Source: Capitulum mitella
Lineage: Eukaryota; Arthropoda; Thecostraca; Pollicipedomorpha; Pollicipedidae
NCBI GenBank assembly: GCA_030062745.1
Contig: CP099844.1
Location: 5,671,481-5,735,480, forward strand
Direction: 5' to 3'
DNA length: 64,000 nucleotides
Shown: piece by piece, positions 48,472 to 59,033 of the stretch
Position numbering within the stretch: position 1 is the stretch's first letter
How the letters are laid out: each line of letters begins with the position of its first letter
The notes under the pieces: model-generated
What the model was told of the DNA's origin: nothing
Seen by the model: only the letters and a program-made list of their open reading frames with translations
Database searches by the model: none
Made by a program: the position numbers and the translations under genes

Positions 48472-50105
48472 AAATCCCGAAAACGGAGGTCGCGTCAAAT
48501 CCAGCACGATGAAATCAAGCAATTTTTAGCTATGAGCAAGAGATGCTGATTTTGGAGCATATCTGACGAAAAAATCACGCAAAAGGCGAAATAAGACCTT
48601 TTTGTACGCTTTCGTTGAAAACAACCACAACGAGACACACCAAATGGCCTATACCGACGTGTTCACAATTGACTGACGAACTTAATGCAAGTATTTTCAG
48701 TCACCAGCTCCCAATGGCGGCGCCACAATCTTCAACTGAACACAAATCACTCAAAAACCGTCGATTTTGCGCAAAGCTACGACATACATCGGTTCAGTTG
48801 ATGCCCCATAGCAGGGACATTTATGTGAATTATGATTATTTTATTTCGGCGTGAGAACGACAAAACTATGGCCTTTCCATTGGTACTAATTTTGCCAACA
48901 ATGTCACACTGCATGCTATCGAAATCGCAGTGTAAACACAAATGAACCGGTAATGAAAAATGTTCCCACTTTGAGCACGTGCCGTGGCTACCCCGTTTGT
49001 CGGACGACGTCGACCCTATGGAATGATATGCAGTGGGTACCTAGTGGCATGAGCCTATTAAATCGCCGAGGCGTCATAATTAACGGTTGAATTTACACGC
49101 ACCCTATTTTGTAAAGCTTGCAAACCTGCACTTTTTGTGTTCCTCTAATCAGCACGCGCCACGTGCTGATCCCCGCGCGCGGTGTTTTGCATGATATTGT
49201 TCTGCAATCGATTCTCTGTCGAACGGACCAGGTTTCGTGTCGGTACGACACACGGTTGGTGAGATTAGCCTCCGGGAAGGGTGCCGTGTCGGCGCCCGCC
49301 AATGACCCAAAATGCTCTTGAAACGGGGCCAAACTGCGTCCCGCATCGCATCACGTGGCGTCGCATGGCGGGGACGGCCGCGCCACACCCGCTCAGTGCT
49401 TGACCCCATCGGAACGGCAAAAAAACGGGCTACCTGTCGATACCAGTTTCGTGTGGGAAATCGACACCGCTGTGTTCGAAATTTCGGTAGAAACGGAAAC
49501 GACGCAAACGTCACAAATGAGCCCATTTTGAGCGCGTGCCACGGCTACCCCGTCCGGCGGACGAGGTCGACTCCGCCAGACGATTTCGAGTCCGTACCTT
49601 GTTCTGCTCGGTAGTCGCGGCCCCTTCCCAGTGTCATGAACGGTTTCCGAGATGGCGACCCCACTTTGAAGCCTTACGAAGCGGACATTTTTCGCATCTT
49701 CGCCCTCAGCACGCGCCACGTGCCGGTCCCCGCGCGCCGTGTTTGGTATCGTGCTGTTCCCCTGTCGATTCTCTTTCGATCGCATTCGGTTTCGTGCCGA
49801 TGCGACCTGCGGTTGCCGAGATCGAGCGCCCGAAAGCGGCGCGCGTCACCATTTTGCCGGAATTTCGCAGATTTTCCCACGATTTCGCCAAAAATACATG
49901 CAAACCCTATGGGCGACTGTAGCGCGTGCCACGCGCACCCCGTGCGTCCCCGACGCCCGAAAACCCGACCAGAATGCATTGTGCCACCAAACCCCTGACC
50001 TGGCCGAGTTTCAGCCACGTGCCACGCGTAGTCTCGCCACACAAGCCCGTCAAAACCGAACTCCGACGGGGTCGGGAGACATTTTAAAATTTATAATATA
50101 GAGAG
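48472..50105 (+). repeat. repeat X, copy 2 (longest)
   Basis: Begins ggaaatcccgaaaacggagg and continues about 1.63 kb. It contains an internal tandem duplication of about 555 bp: gagcacgtgccgtggctacc at 48975 versus gagcgcgtgccacggctacc at 49530, and cagcacgcgccacgtgc at 49154 versus 49708. It is non-coding in all frames as far as can be judged and is CpG-rich in its second half. Confidence 0.9.
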
Positions 50106-50106
50106 A

Positions 50107-51160
50107 TTGGAAATCCCGAAAACGGAGGTCGCGTCAAATCCAGCACGATGAAATCAAGCAATTTTTAGCTGTGAGCAACAGAAGATGATTTTGGAACATA
50201 ACTGACGAAAAATCACGCAAAAGGCGAAATAAGACCTCTTTGTACGCTTTCGTTGAAAACAACCGCAACGAGACACACCAAATGGCCTATACCGACGTAT
50301 TCATAATTGACTGACGAACTTAGTGCAAGTATTTTCAATCGCCAGCTCCCAATGGCGGCGCCACAGTCTTCAACTGAACACAAATCACTCAAAATCCGTC
50401 GATTTTGCGCAAAACTACGACATGCATCGGTTCAGTTGATGCCCCATAGCAGGAACATTTATGTGAATTATGATTATTTTGTTTCGGCGTGAGAACGACA
50501 AAACTATGGCCTTTCCATTGGTACTAATTTTGCCAACAATTCCACACTGCATGCTATCGAAATCGCAGTGTAAACACAAATGAACCGGTAATGAAAAATG
50601 TTCCCACTTTGAGCACGTGCCGTGGCTACCCCGTCGACCCTATGGAATGATATGCAGTGGGTACTAGTGGCATTAGCCTATTAAGTCGCCGAGGCGTCAT
50701 AATTAACGGCTGAATTTACACGCATCCTATTTTGTAAGGCTTGCAAAACTGCTAATTTTTGTGTTCCGGTGGCCAGCACGCGCCACGTGCTATTCCCCAA
50801 GCGCGGTGTTTTGAACGATATTGTTCTGCAATCGATTCTCTGTCGAACGGACCATGTTTCGTCTCGGTACGACACACGGTTGGTAAGATTAGCCTCCGGG
50901 AAGGGTGCCGTGTCGGCGCCCGCCAATGGCCCAAAAACGCACCTGAAACGGGACGAAATTGCGACCCGCATCGCATCACGTGGCGTCGCATGGCCTGGAC
51001 GGCCGCGCCACACCTGCTCAGTGCATGTCCCCATCGGAACGGCAAAAAAACGGGCTTTCTGTCGCTACCAGTTTCGTTTCGGAAATCGACACCGCTGTGT
51101 TCGAAATTTCGGTAGAAACAGAAACGACGCAAACATCACAAATGACCCCATTTTGAATGA
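50107..51160 (+). repeat. repeat X, copy 3
   Basis: Direct copy of 48472-49520, highly similar, and starting again with ttggaaatcccgaaaacgg right after atatagagaga. It stops near 51160, where the inverted terminal segment (51165-51395) begins. Confidence 0.92.
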
Positions 51161-51164
51161 CCAG

Positions 51165-51890
51165 TTTGATGTTAATAATCTGACAACGATTCGTCAGTCA
51201 ATTGTGAATACGCCGGTATAGGCCATTTGGTGTGTCTCGTTGCGGTTGGTTTCAACGAAAGCGTACAAAAAGGTCCTATTTCGCCTTTTGCGTGATTTTT
51301 TCGTCAGTTATGTTCCAAAATCATCTTCCGTTACTCACAACTAAAAATTGCTTGATTTCATCGTGCTCGGTATGACGCGACCTCCGTTTTCTGGATATTC
51401 AACACGGTATAAAGAAATAAGACTTTTTATAGGGATATACGCAAGGTGAGATATACGGGGAGATAGTCAGGAGGATACTGATAGGATAGAGAAAGGGTTA
51501 CACAGAAACGGACACATATTTGAAGACCGAGACAGACATGGACCAACCAAATAGAAATAGAAGAGAATAAAACAAAAAAGACATGGACCAACAAAAATGA
51601 CAGTGACGGTGAAAAATGAAGAAGGATTGAACGAGTGTCGGGAGATTGTTATCTGAGACCGACAAAGCTGGAATGTCATGAAAACATTCCGAAACTCTCT
51701 GATCCGGGAAAGCCAAAGCATAGGAGGACGAGAAGCGGGGGCGGGTAACACCATTGTGCCATAGGTGACAGCTGTGAAAACGCATATTCGTTCGAGCACG
51801 AAGTGCAAGGACATACAGGGAGACCAAACGAACAACAGATGTCTTTTTCCGTGTCCACGCGCAGCGCGATTGTAAAGCAGTGTTGGGGCA
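51165..51890 (-). repeat. right arm of the foldback structure
   Basis: 51165-51395 is the inverted copy of the repeat X end (48472-48700 and 50107-50335). 51398-51870 is the inverted copy of the outer arm 48020-48471. Together they form a terminal inverted repeat of about 0.7 kb enclosing copies 2 and 3. No transposase is found between the arms. Confidence 0.85.
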
Positions 51891-52533
51891 TCTTCGTCAG
51901 CTGTAAAAATGACGCTATGATATAAGTAGAAGTACGGTCAGATGAAGAAGATTGGTAAAAAGAGACAGGGTCACAGAAACGGACAGATATTTGCAGACCG
52001 TTCACTGACAATAGGATGACAAAGCACTGAGAAAACGTGAACGAGGTTGCTGGCTGGGACCGACAGAGCGTGAGAGGCAAAGACCAGGACAACTGACCAA
52101 AACGCAATGCGAAAGCATTTCGCAACTGTTTATTTCAAGAAAAGCTAAACCCAGGAGGACGAGGCAGCGGCTACCTTGTACCCTAGGTAGTCTTACGGTA
52201 GAAACCGCATGGAGGGAAATGAATGCGGTTACCATGTTAATAACAGTTTCCGATTATTTCTTCCCTTTATTGGTCTGTTGCTTTCTTCTTAGTGACTTCA
52301 AGTGAGCAGTGCTCAAGAAAAAAACGTGACGGAACATGTGATTTTTTTTTTGCATTTGCGCGATTTACATACGTGGCGCATTGAAAAAATAAGCCATTCG
52401 TCTGATACGTGTTGTGCTGTGTGTGTTCTGGCCGATTTAGACTTCCTGGACTACAAGCGTTTTGCGTGAAATTATCGAGTGTGTGTACTGTGAAAGTGTA
52501 TTGCGCCCGTAGTGGATTTGTGTTGCGCTTGCG
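51891..52533. other. no gene recognised; 5' flank of Helitron fragment
   Basis: Contains a diverged direct repeat of tcgtcagctg..gacagggtcacagaaacgga. (51895-52075 versus 51480-51700), so the outer repeat may extend further right. No gene. Confidence 0.45.
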
Positions 52534-53970
52534 ATGAGGCGCCGGCCGAGCGCGGCCGACAGGCGCAGGGCCGCCGAGCGGGCCCGGCTGCGACGCGAGG
52601 CCCTGCACGAGGCCGAGCGAGCCGCCGAACTGGAGCGCCGACGAGTGGCCCGTGCCGCGGACGTCGAGGTAAGGGAGGCCGACGCCGCTAGACTGAGAGA
52701 CGCGCGCCGTGATGAACAGTATGCCGAGCGGGAGCACGAGCGCGAGCAGCGTCGTCGCGAGGACCCGATGGTGCTCCAGCGTGACCGGGAACACCGCAGG
52801 CGAGTGAGGGATGCCGCACGCCAAGGACGGCCCGCACCGGCGGCGCGGCAGCCCGACGAGGTTCTCGCCGGCCGGCAAGCCGTGCCGGCACACGACGCCG
52901 GCCGCATGGACAGGCCGTGCGCGCACTGCGGTGCCCTGCGCTGGCCCGCCGAGCGCGCCACGCTGTGCTGCGCCGGCGGCAAGGTGCTGCTGGAGCCGCT
53001 GCGGGAACCACCGGCCACGCTGCGCGACCTCTGGACCGCTGACAGTGGCGAGGCCAAGACCTTCCGCGTCCACGCCCGTCGACTCAACTCGGCGCTAGCC
53101 ATCGCCTCCCAGACCGTGCGCGAGGTCTGACCGCCCGGCGGAGGCTACGCGCCCTCGGTGGTCATCCAGGGCAGACTGTATCACCGGCTGGGACCGCTGC
53201 GACCCGAGGACGGACGACCGCCCACGTTCCTGCAGCTGTACATCCACGACCCGCAGTGCGAGGACCCGGAGGCCGAGGCCGACGTCCAGCTGGGCCACGC
53301 GCGGCTGCCGGCGTCGACGCCCGTCGCCGTGCAGCGCTGCCTGCGCCAGCAGCTCATGGAGCTGCAGGTGCTGCTGCGCCAGACCAACCCGTGGATCCAG
53401 GATTTCATCATGGCCTGCGAGGTCCTGGACCGGGACGTCGAGCACAGGCGGCTGGGGATCAGTGCCGAGGCCCGCCCTGCCGACCAGCACCGGCGCCGCT
53501 ACAACGCCGCCGAGGGGCTGACGGAGGTGGCTGTGCTTATCGGCGACGAGCCAGCGCACCAGGACATCGTGCTCCGACGAAGAGGAGGCGCCGACGGCCC
53601 CAACCTGGTGGCCATCGACGAAGGGCATCGGGCTTTCGAGCCCCTCCACTTCGTCTTGCTCTTCCCGTACGGGACGGACGGCTGGCACGCCGGTCTCCGT
53701 CACGCACAGCAGGACGGCGGCGGCGCACCGCGCAAGATCACCGCCATGCAGTACGCCGCCCACCGCCTGCAGGTACGCCCACACCTGGACGACAGTCTTC
53801 TCCGCGCGTGCAGACTCTTCCAAGAGTGCGTCTGCGTGGCGTTTGCACGTGTCGAGTGCCAATGCCTGATGTACCTGGCCAACCACTGTCAACATTATAA
53901 AATTGATCATAGTCAGGCCAATGACCATGTCCTGTCACACCGGCGACAGGACGAGAATGGGCAGGCTTAG
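52534..53970 (+). pseudogene. Helitron Rep/helicase N-terminal region with one in-frame stop
   Basis: One frame from the ATG at 52534 to the stop at 53968-53970, interrupted only by TGA at 53128-53130. Residues 1-110 are Arg/Glu-rich coiled-coil-like. Then comes the Helitron-like N-terminal domain: CAHCGALRWPAERATLCCAG, GKVLLEPLREPP, ARRLNSALAIAS, stop, PSVVIQGRLYHRLGPLRP, LQLYIHDPQ, NAAEGLTEVAVLIGDE, IDEGHRAFEPLHFVLLFPYG. The order and spacing match Helitron transposases. The chain ends before the HUH nuclease (Rep) and the helicase, which are absent from the window. GC-rich third positions contrast with the AT-rich surroundings. The fragment is non-functional; 3'-truncated and carrying one nonsense codon. 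Confidence 0.88.
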
Positions 53971-54104
53971 AGACACGAGGTCCACTTTTCAAATTATAAC
54001 TGTGAAAAAAAACGCAAACACTTATCCCATTAGCACAATGAATTATGATCGAGGCCCAGAGTGCCGTCGTCTCGACTTTGAATAGTTCACGAGGTTCCAT
54101 TACC
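53971..54104. other. nothing recognised
   Basis: Short AT-rich spacer after the Helitron fragment. Confidence 0.4.
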
Positions 54105-54175
54105 ATTGGTAACTACTGGTAACTACTGTAGTTACCAGTTACCACTAGTTACCACTGGTAACTACTCGGGTAACC
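54105..54175. repeat. inverted ggtaactact / gttacc cluster
   Basis: ggtaactactggtaactact is followed at once by gtagttaccagttaccac.. and then by ggtaactactcgggtaacc, making overlapping inverted repeats of the gttacc core within 70 bp. Confidence 0.85.
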
Positions 54176-54310
54176 GCACAGACACGGATGGTTCCTCGGA
54201 ACACAGGAAAAGGCCACAGAAAATACACACCGATAACCGCACAGACATGGAGGGGTCCTGCCAACACCGGAGAACGTCACAGAATACACACATCTGTAAG
54301 CGCACAGAGG
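54171..54310. repeat. 63-bp tandem duplication
   Basis: taaccgcacagacac at 54171, taaccgcacagacat at 54234 and a truncated taagcgcacagag at 54297; exact 63-bp period. Confidence 0.85.
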
Positions 54311-54348
54311 CAGCTCCACGTGATGGAAAGATCCCAGGCGCAATGCAC

Positions 54349-54438
54349 CTTGCAGACATAGAAGCCGAAGTCGGCCAGGGTCACGTCTGTGATGACCAGA
54401 CGGGCCGGTTCGGGGGTGTTGAGCCGACTGCCGTCGTC
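54349..54438 (-). CDS. immunoglobulin domain, second half (exon B)
   Basis: Minus-strand exon of 90 nt between acceptor ..CGCAG and GT at 54348-54347 (GTGCAT, a weak donor). It encodes DDGSRLNTPEPARL then VITDVTLADFGFYVCK. L-x-D-x-G-x-Y-x-C is the F-strand signature of V-type Ig domains and supplies the second disulfide cysteine. It starts in phase 0, matching the end of exon A. It belongs with exon A to a cell-surface or secreted Ig-superfamily protein whose other exons are not recognised in the window. Confidence 0.72.
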
Positions 54439-54539
54439 CTGCGGTCACCGGCGAGTCACATCTGGAGTCCCGGACTGACAGAGCATAGCTTGTCATGGTG
54501 CCGACCGCAACACTCCGACCCTCTCCCTCGCACAGGGTG

Positions 54540-55035
54540 ACACCATCCGTGGTTATAGAATGGTGACCCATCGCTCGTGGTCATAAAACGGTAACCCCCT
54601 TCCTCCGTGGTCAGTGAGGACTACATAGTGACACCACCTCACACGTGGTCATAACACGGTAACCCCTTCTCCCCTATCGTCAACGAGGTTACATTGGTGG
54701 TAACAACACGGTAACCTATCCCGTGGCCAGTGAGGACTACACAGTGACGGTACTTCACTGATGGTCATTACGCGTATTCCTTTTTTCCCCGTAGTTAGTA
54801 AAGATTATACAGAGATTATCTCGCCCATTGTAATAAGATGGTAATCCCTTCTCCCCCGTGGTCAATGAAGATCACACAGTGATCCCACCTCACTGGTGGA
54901 GATAACACGGAAACCCCTCCTCCCCCGTGGTCATATGAGGACTATACAGTGACCCTACGCCACTCGTCGTCATAACACGTTAACCCCTCCTCCCCTGTGG
55001 TCAGTGAGGACTACACAGTGACCCTACCTCACTGA
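54540..55035. repeat. intronic 67-72-bp minisatellite containing donor-like sites
   Basis: Units headed by gtggtcagtgaggactaca-like sequence occur near 54607, 54679, 54723, 54791, 54858, 54928 and 54998 (one unit is shortened). Each unit includes a version of agtgaccctacctcactgatgg, whose complement is ccatcagtgag|gtagggtcac; the last unit provides the real donor of Ig exon A at 55028. Confidence 0.85.
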
Positions 55036-55242
55036 TGGCCCCACCACGGCCAGCGCTGACCTGGCTGCCGGCTCCCTCCAGCCGTCGGGCCGTCTCCAGC
55101 CGGACAGAGCCGTTCTCCGGACGCAGCCAGACGACGCTGCCGGTGACGGCGTCCCGGCCGGTCGGACACCGCAGGGCGACGGTGGCGCCCTCACGCGCGC
55201 TGGTGTTCCACGAGCCGGCCGGCGCCGCCAGCTGGGACAGCT
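55028..55242 (-). CDS. immunoglobulin domain, first half (exon A)
   Basis: Minus-strand exon of about 215 nt from acceptor gctccag (AG at 55244-55243; an alternative acceptor would start it at 55231) to donor GTAGGG at 55027. It encodes LSQLAAPAGSWNTSAREGA, then TVALRCPTGRDAVTGSVVWL, then RPENGSVRLETARRLEG and SQVSAGRGGAISE. The G-A-T-V-A-L-x-C B-strand cysteine and the V-V-W-L C-strand tryptophan are those of a V-type Ig domain. It ends in phase 0 and joins exon B to make one complete domain. NTS and NGS are potential N-glycosylation sites. No signal peptide or transmembrane exon is found. Confidence 0.75.
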
Positions 55243-55267
55243 CTGGAGCACGGTGGAGCCGCCCCGT

Positions 55268-55428
55268 CAGCGCAGCGGACACTGGACCCCACTGACAAGA
55301 CCCCACTGGACGACAACGACAGGAGATCACACCCCACTGGACCCCAATGATGGGAGATCAGACCACACTGGACGCCACTGACAGGAGATCAGACGCCACT
55401 GGACGCCACTGACAGGAGATTACACTAG
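55268..55428. repeat. short tandem repeat, about 30-31 bp unit
   Basis: cactggacgccactgacaggagatcagacg-type units repeat about five times with decay toward the left. It ends directly at the next transposon terminus. Confidence 0.85.
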
Positions 55429-55520
55429 GGATGCACCGGATCGGGATTTTTGTGATCCGGCCGGATACCGGATATGCCGGATCGGGGTGCCGGATATCCG
55501 GCCGGATACCGGATACCGGA
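55426..55520 (+). mobile_element. solo left end of the TAGGGATGCACCGG hAT-like family
   Basis: Starts TAGGGATGCACCGGATCGGG and matches 58408-58498 almost base for base, with many ccggat/atccgg sub-terminal repeats. No matching right end is found downstream, so it is a truncated or internally deleted copy. Confidence 0.85.
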
Positions 55521-56032
55521 GAGCACAGCTTCACGTCATGTCATGTCGCGTGATGTCACGACACCCGGGCTCTCCAGCGTTTCGTCGGCTTATCTCCCGG
55601 CGTGCCCTTCTATACACGAGCTCAGCGATGATGCCCATGCGAACGAATGCTTTCCCTAATTTTGGCAGAGCAATGCAAAAACTGCTACGTTTTACCGGCA
55701 ACGATTAAGATATCTTACCTTTGGCAAAACATAATCGTCAGTGATGAGAGTACAGGAGGAATCGTTACATCTGATAAGCCATTCGTTTCCTTGGTTCGTT
55801 ACGAACAAATTAAAACATGATTTTCTGGGTTGAAAAAAGTTTTCATAGATTCCATAATAAAGAAAAGATGCCGCACGGCAGCTGGTGTGTCGTGTCGTAG
55901 CCAGGTGGGTGATGGTGGTGGTGAGCGCCCTCCTGGCCGGGTGAGCAGCCGAGGCGGAGCGCCAGACAGCCCCCCGCTCCACCGAGCCGCCGGCGAATGA
56001 CGTCACCAGGGGCGCCCGCGGCGGCGTCTGAG
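55521..56032. other. no gene recognised
   Basis: Nothing is recognised on either strand. Confidence 0.4.
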
Positions 56033-56880
56033 CCGGCAGGCATGCAGTGCTCCCCTCCTCCGCGTTCGGTGCTGAGTTCTTTCTGCATTTTCCTGGAAGA
56101 AGCGTTCTGTTGCATGTCGGCGCCTTTTGTTTGTATTCATTTTGTGTCGTTTTGTTTTTGTTTTATTTTGAGTGGGTGCGGTAACGTGTACTGTGTGCCG
56201 TGGTACTCATAAGCGTTTTGTGTCATGTTTGCCTATGTGTACGCTGAATCTATGGTGCTAAATGGACATTGTCAGGCGTTATTCGGCATGCTAATGAATC
56301 TGAGTACGGTTCAACGCGCCTGCAGTAGAATAGAACACAGTGGGGCGCACGCGAGCCAAAAGAAACCACTGTTACGGCCCTCGGCTTCTCCGCACCGCCG
56401 GCGGCGAAGCAGGGTCACCAGGAGTCAGGTGACCTTGACTGCCGACCACCCTCGGCGGCGTCTGAGCCGGCAGGCATGCAGTGCCCCACCTCCGGCATTC
56501 GGTGCTGAGCTGTTGCCATATTTTCTAGAAAGAAGCGTTCTGTTGCATGTCGGCGCCTTTTCTTTGTATTCACTTTGTGTCGTTCTGTTTTTTTCATGAG
56601 TGGGCGCGGTAAATGATGCGACGTTTACTGTGTGCGATGGTACTCGCAAGCGTTTCGTTTTGTTTTTTTCTGAGTGGACACGGCAAATGATCCAGCGTTT
56701 GCTCTGTGTGACGGTTCTCACACAGAGCAAACTGTCTGTTTTGTGCTTCAGTGTAAGCTGAATCTGTGGTGCTAAATGGAGATTGTCAGGCGTTATTCAG
56801 CATGCCAATGAATCTGAGTGCATTCCAACTCCGCCTGCAGTAGATAAGGACAAAGTGGGGCGCACGCGAGCAAAGAAAAC
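56033..56880. repeat. direct duplication of about 435 bp, second copy with an insert
   Basis: gccggcaggcatgcagtgc recurs at 56033 and 56468 (435 bp apart), and gtgctaaatgga at 56253 and 56772 (519 bp apart), so the second copy has about 84 extra bp. The extra part ends in a perfect 15-bp hairpin (56697-56711 with 56718-56732). No coding evidence. Confidence 0.85.
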
Positions 56881-57325
56881 CACCACTTCCCACTGGCATG
56901 TACAAGACGCTACCATGCCTGCAATACAACGACCCGTGTCCAGATGCCTGGACTTCCCGGGTACCCTTTTGTAACTGTCTGTCTGTACGTGCGGCTGATT
57001 CTGTAACACCACCTGAATGAAACCCAGCCCCAGTTAAAGGGTCAGAACGTGCACTCGCCCAAGCCAGTCACAGTTCACGCCCACAAAATACACCAAGCAA
57101 ATCTTACGGCACACCGTCACGCACGATTATCAGCCAGCTGCTGCCGTATCACGGCTCGGGCAAGACCACCCGCGCAGGGACGTCATGTCGTCCGTCAGCC
57201 CGCTGTACATGGCCGGGACTCGGTACCCAAACCGCCTCCTCCGTATGTAACTGAAGCCTTTTCCATAACGTATTGAAACTCAAACACATCGCCAAAATTG
57301 TGTGCTATATGTTCGCCCCATTCTT
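56881..57325. other. no gene recognised
   Basis: Nothing is recognised. Confidence 0.4.
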
Positions 57326-57326
57326 T

Positions 57327-57332
57327 TTTATT
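57327..57332 (-). terminator. candidate poly(A) signal AATAAA
   Basis: tttatt on the plus strand gives AATAAA on the minus strand, about 215 nt downstream of the stop codon of the candidate last exon at 57548-57643. The motif is common by chance. Confidence 0.3.
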
Positions 57333-57547
57333 TACACTTCACACTATTTTGAGTTAACCCCAGTTCGCACCCGAACATGGTATTCCTCGAGATCCGGGCG
57401 GCATTGCTAGCCTGCTACCTTCTTGCCCGGCTTGCGAGGCTCATCACTAACTACCATCGGTGGCGGCAGTAGATGGAGAGAAAAAAGGAATGGCGGGGAG
57501 TGGTGTGGCCCGGAGTGGTTCTTGAAGTGGTGTAGAAACCACGGTAT

Positions 57548-57643
57548 TTAACGCAAGTCGAGGACGATGAGCATGACGTAGATGTAGAAGGCGATGTAAG
57601 CAGTGCTGACGTTCAGCACCGTCAACTGGGCTGCTCTTTGTCG
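57548..57643 (-). CDS. candidate last coding exon, membrane-protein C-terminus
   Basis: On the minus strand an acceptor (cattttcag) is followed by 31 codons and TAA: RQRAAQLTVLNVSTAYIAFY then IYVMLIVLDLR. The hydrophobic run (about residues 13-28) would be a final transmembrane helix with a short tail. It is in phase 0. I do not recognise the protein and find no upstream exon; the next 4 kb upstream is nested transposons. It may belong to a gene extending right of 62 kb, or be a chance open stretch. Confidence 0.42.
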   Translation of the reverse strand, partial: RQRAAQLTVLNVSTAYIAFYIYVMLIVLDLR

Positions 57644-57878
57644 CTGAAAATGTGCCCCTCCTGGTGGGCAAAGGGCGCCAGGGTGAAAGCACAGCATCAT
57701 ATGATAACGACAATGTGCAGTAATTGTCCTGATACCTCAAGGTATCAGGACCCATGACCTTACCAAAGGCTGTTAGTATATAATGGATACTGGAGATGTC
57801 TGAGGACGGACCAACAAAATGCATTGGTTCCGGTATATGTCCAGCGGCCTTTGTGTTCGCCTCTGCTTCTCGGATGAT
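57644..57878. other. no feature recognised
   Basis: Would be intron of the gene ending at 57548 if that exon is real. aaggtatcaggacc/cctgataccttga forms a small hairpin (gatacctcaaggtatc near 57731-57750). Confidence 0.4.
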
Positions 57879-59033
57879 TTTAACCCTATTCCCGGAGGGC
57901 CACACGGTATGGTCGATTCCCGGCAGGGGGCGGATTCGGCCCCCCTGAGATCTCGAGAACTACTCGTCCGATTTCATCGCAACAAACGGCAATCGATTTG
58001 CCGTGACGTGAACTACATTTTCATAACGAGAAATTTTCAAAATTTTGAAATGTGTGGATACAGGGGCAAAAATGTCAAAATTGGGGGGGTACTTTTGGAC
58101 TTTTTATAATTCCGTTGTTTATTGACGGATTTCAATCAAACTGGCATGAATCGAGAGATTATGGATAGGGCTTTTACCATGGGTCCACAAATCTGAAATT
58201 TTGAGAAAATTGATGGGTGTTCACAGGGTTTCAAAAATAGGAGGGTTAGTTTTCTAACAACTGAATGAACAAAAGAGGCAAAAACACTTTTTTGGCTTCT
58301 GCTAGTCATACTATGCTAAAGAAGTACAAATTACATTACAATGTTTATATAATGTTAGCATAGGCGGTGCCAGGGACATGAAAAGGGAAAACTGTCACGG
58401 TCACACGTAGGGATGCACCGGATCGGGATTTTTGTGATCCGGCCGGATACCGGATATGCCGGATCGGGGTGCCGGATATCCGGCCGGATACCGGATATTA
58501 TGTTTACATTTTTTTATTTACTATTTTTATTGAAATAATGAAACCGAAAAGACTGAATAGAAAAGAAAAACATGGGAAACTGAACAAAATTGGTAAAAAA
58601 TGCCCACAGCTTGTGAGTCGATATCTTCAAGGCCAAATGGGGTGAAAAAGATCAACTTTGGACACTTTATCGGCCTGTACATGCCATTCCGTACAACTTT
58701 TAGAACGAAACGGGGTGTTTGTTGGGCCGTTAAAACGTGGAATACGATAACTTCCATTCATTTGGCGTCTTGACTGGGAATTTTGGATCGAGGTCATGTC
58801 CGGTCAATGACCTGTGACGTCATTTTTTCATCTTATACAGATCAGATTTCGAACAACACGGGACAGTTTGAGAGTAAATGAGGGCGCGACATGTATCTTT
58901 TGGCGTATTTTCAGTGAAGGTAGCCAACATCGGTACATATGGTCATTTCCAGCGTTTATATTTCTGTATGTATGTATAGTTATATATGTATATAAATGTC
59001 AGTATCAATATGCCAAACGTGTTTTAGAAGGGC

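Noticed and set aside
53256..53928. Other-frame and minus-strand frames of 214-277 codons across the Helitron
   Set aside because: Shadows produced by the GC-rich codon use of the Helitron frame, which alone shows conserved motifs.
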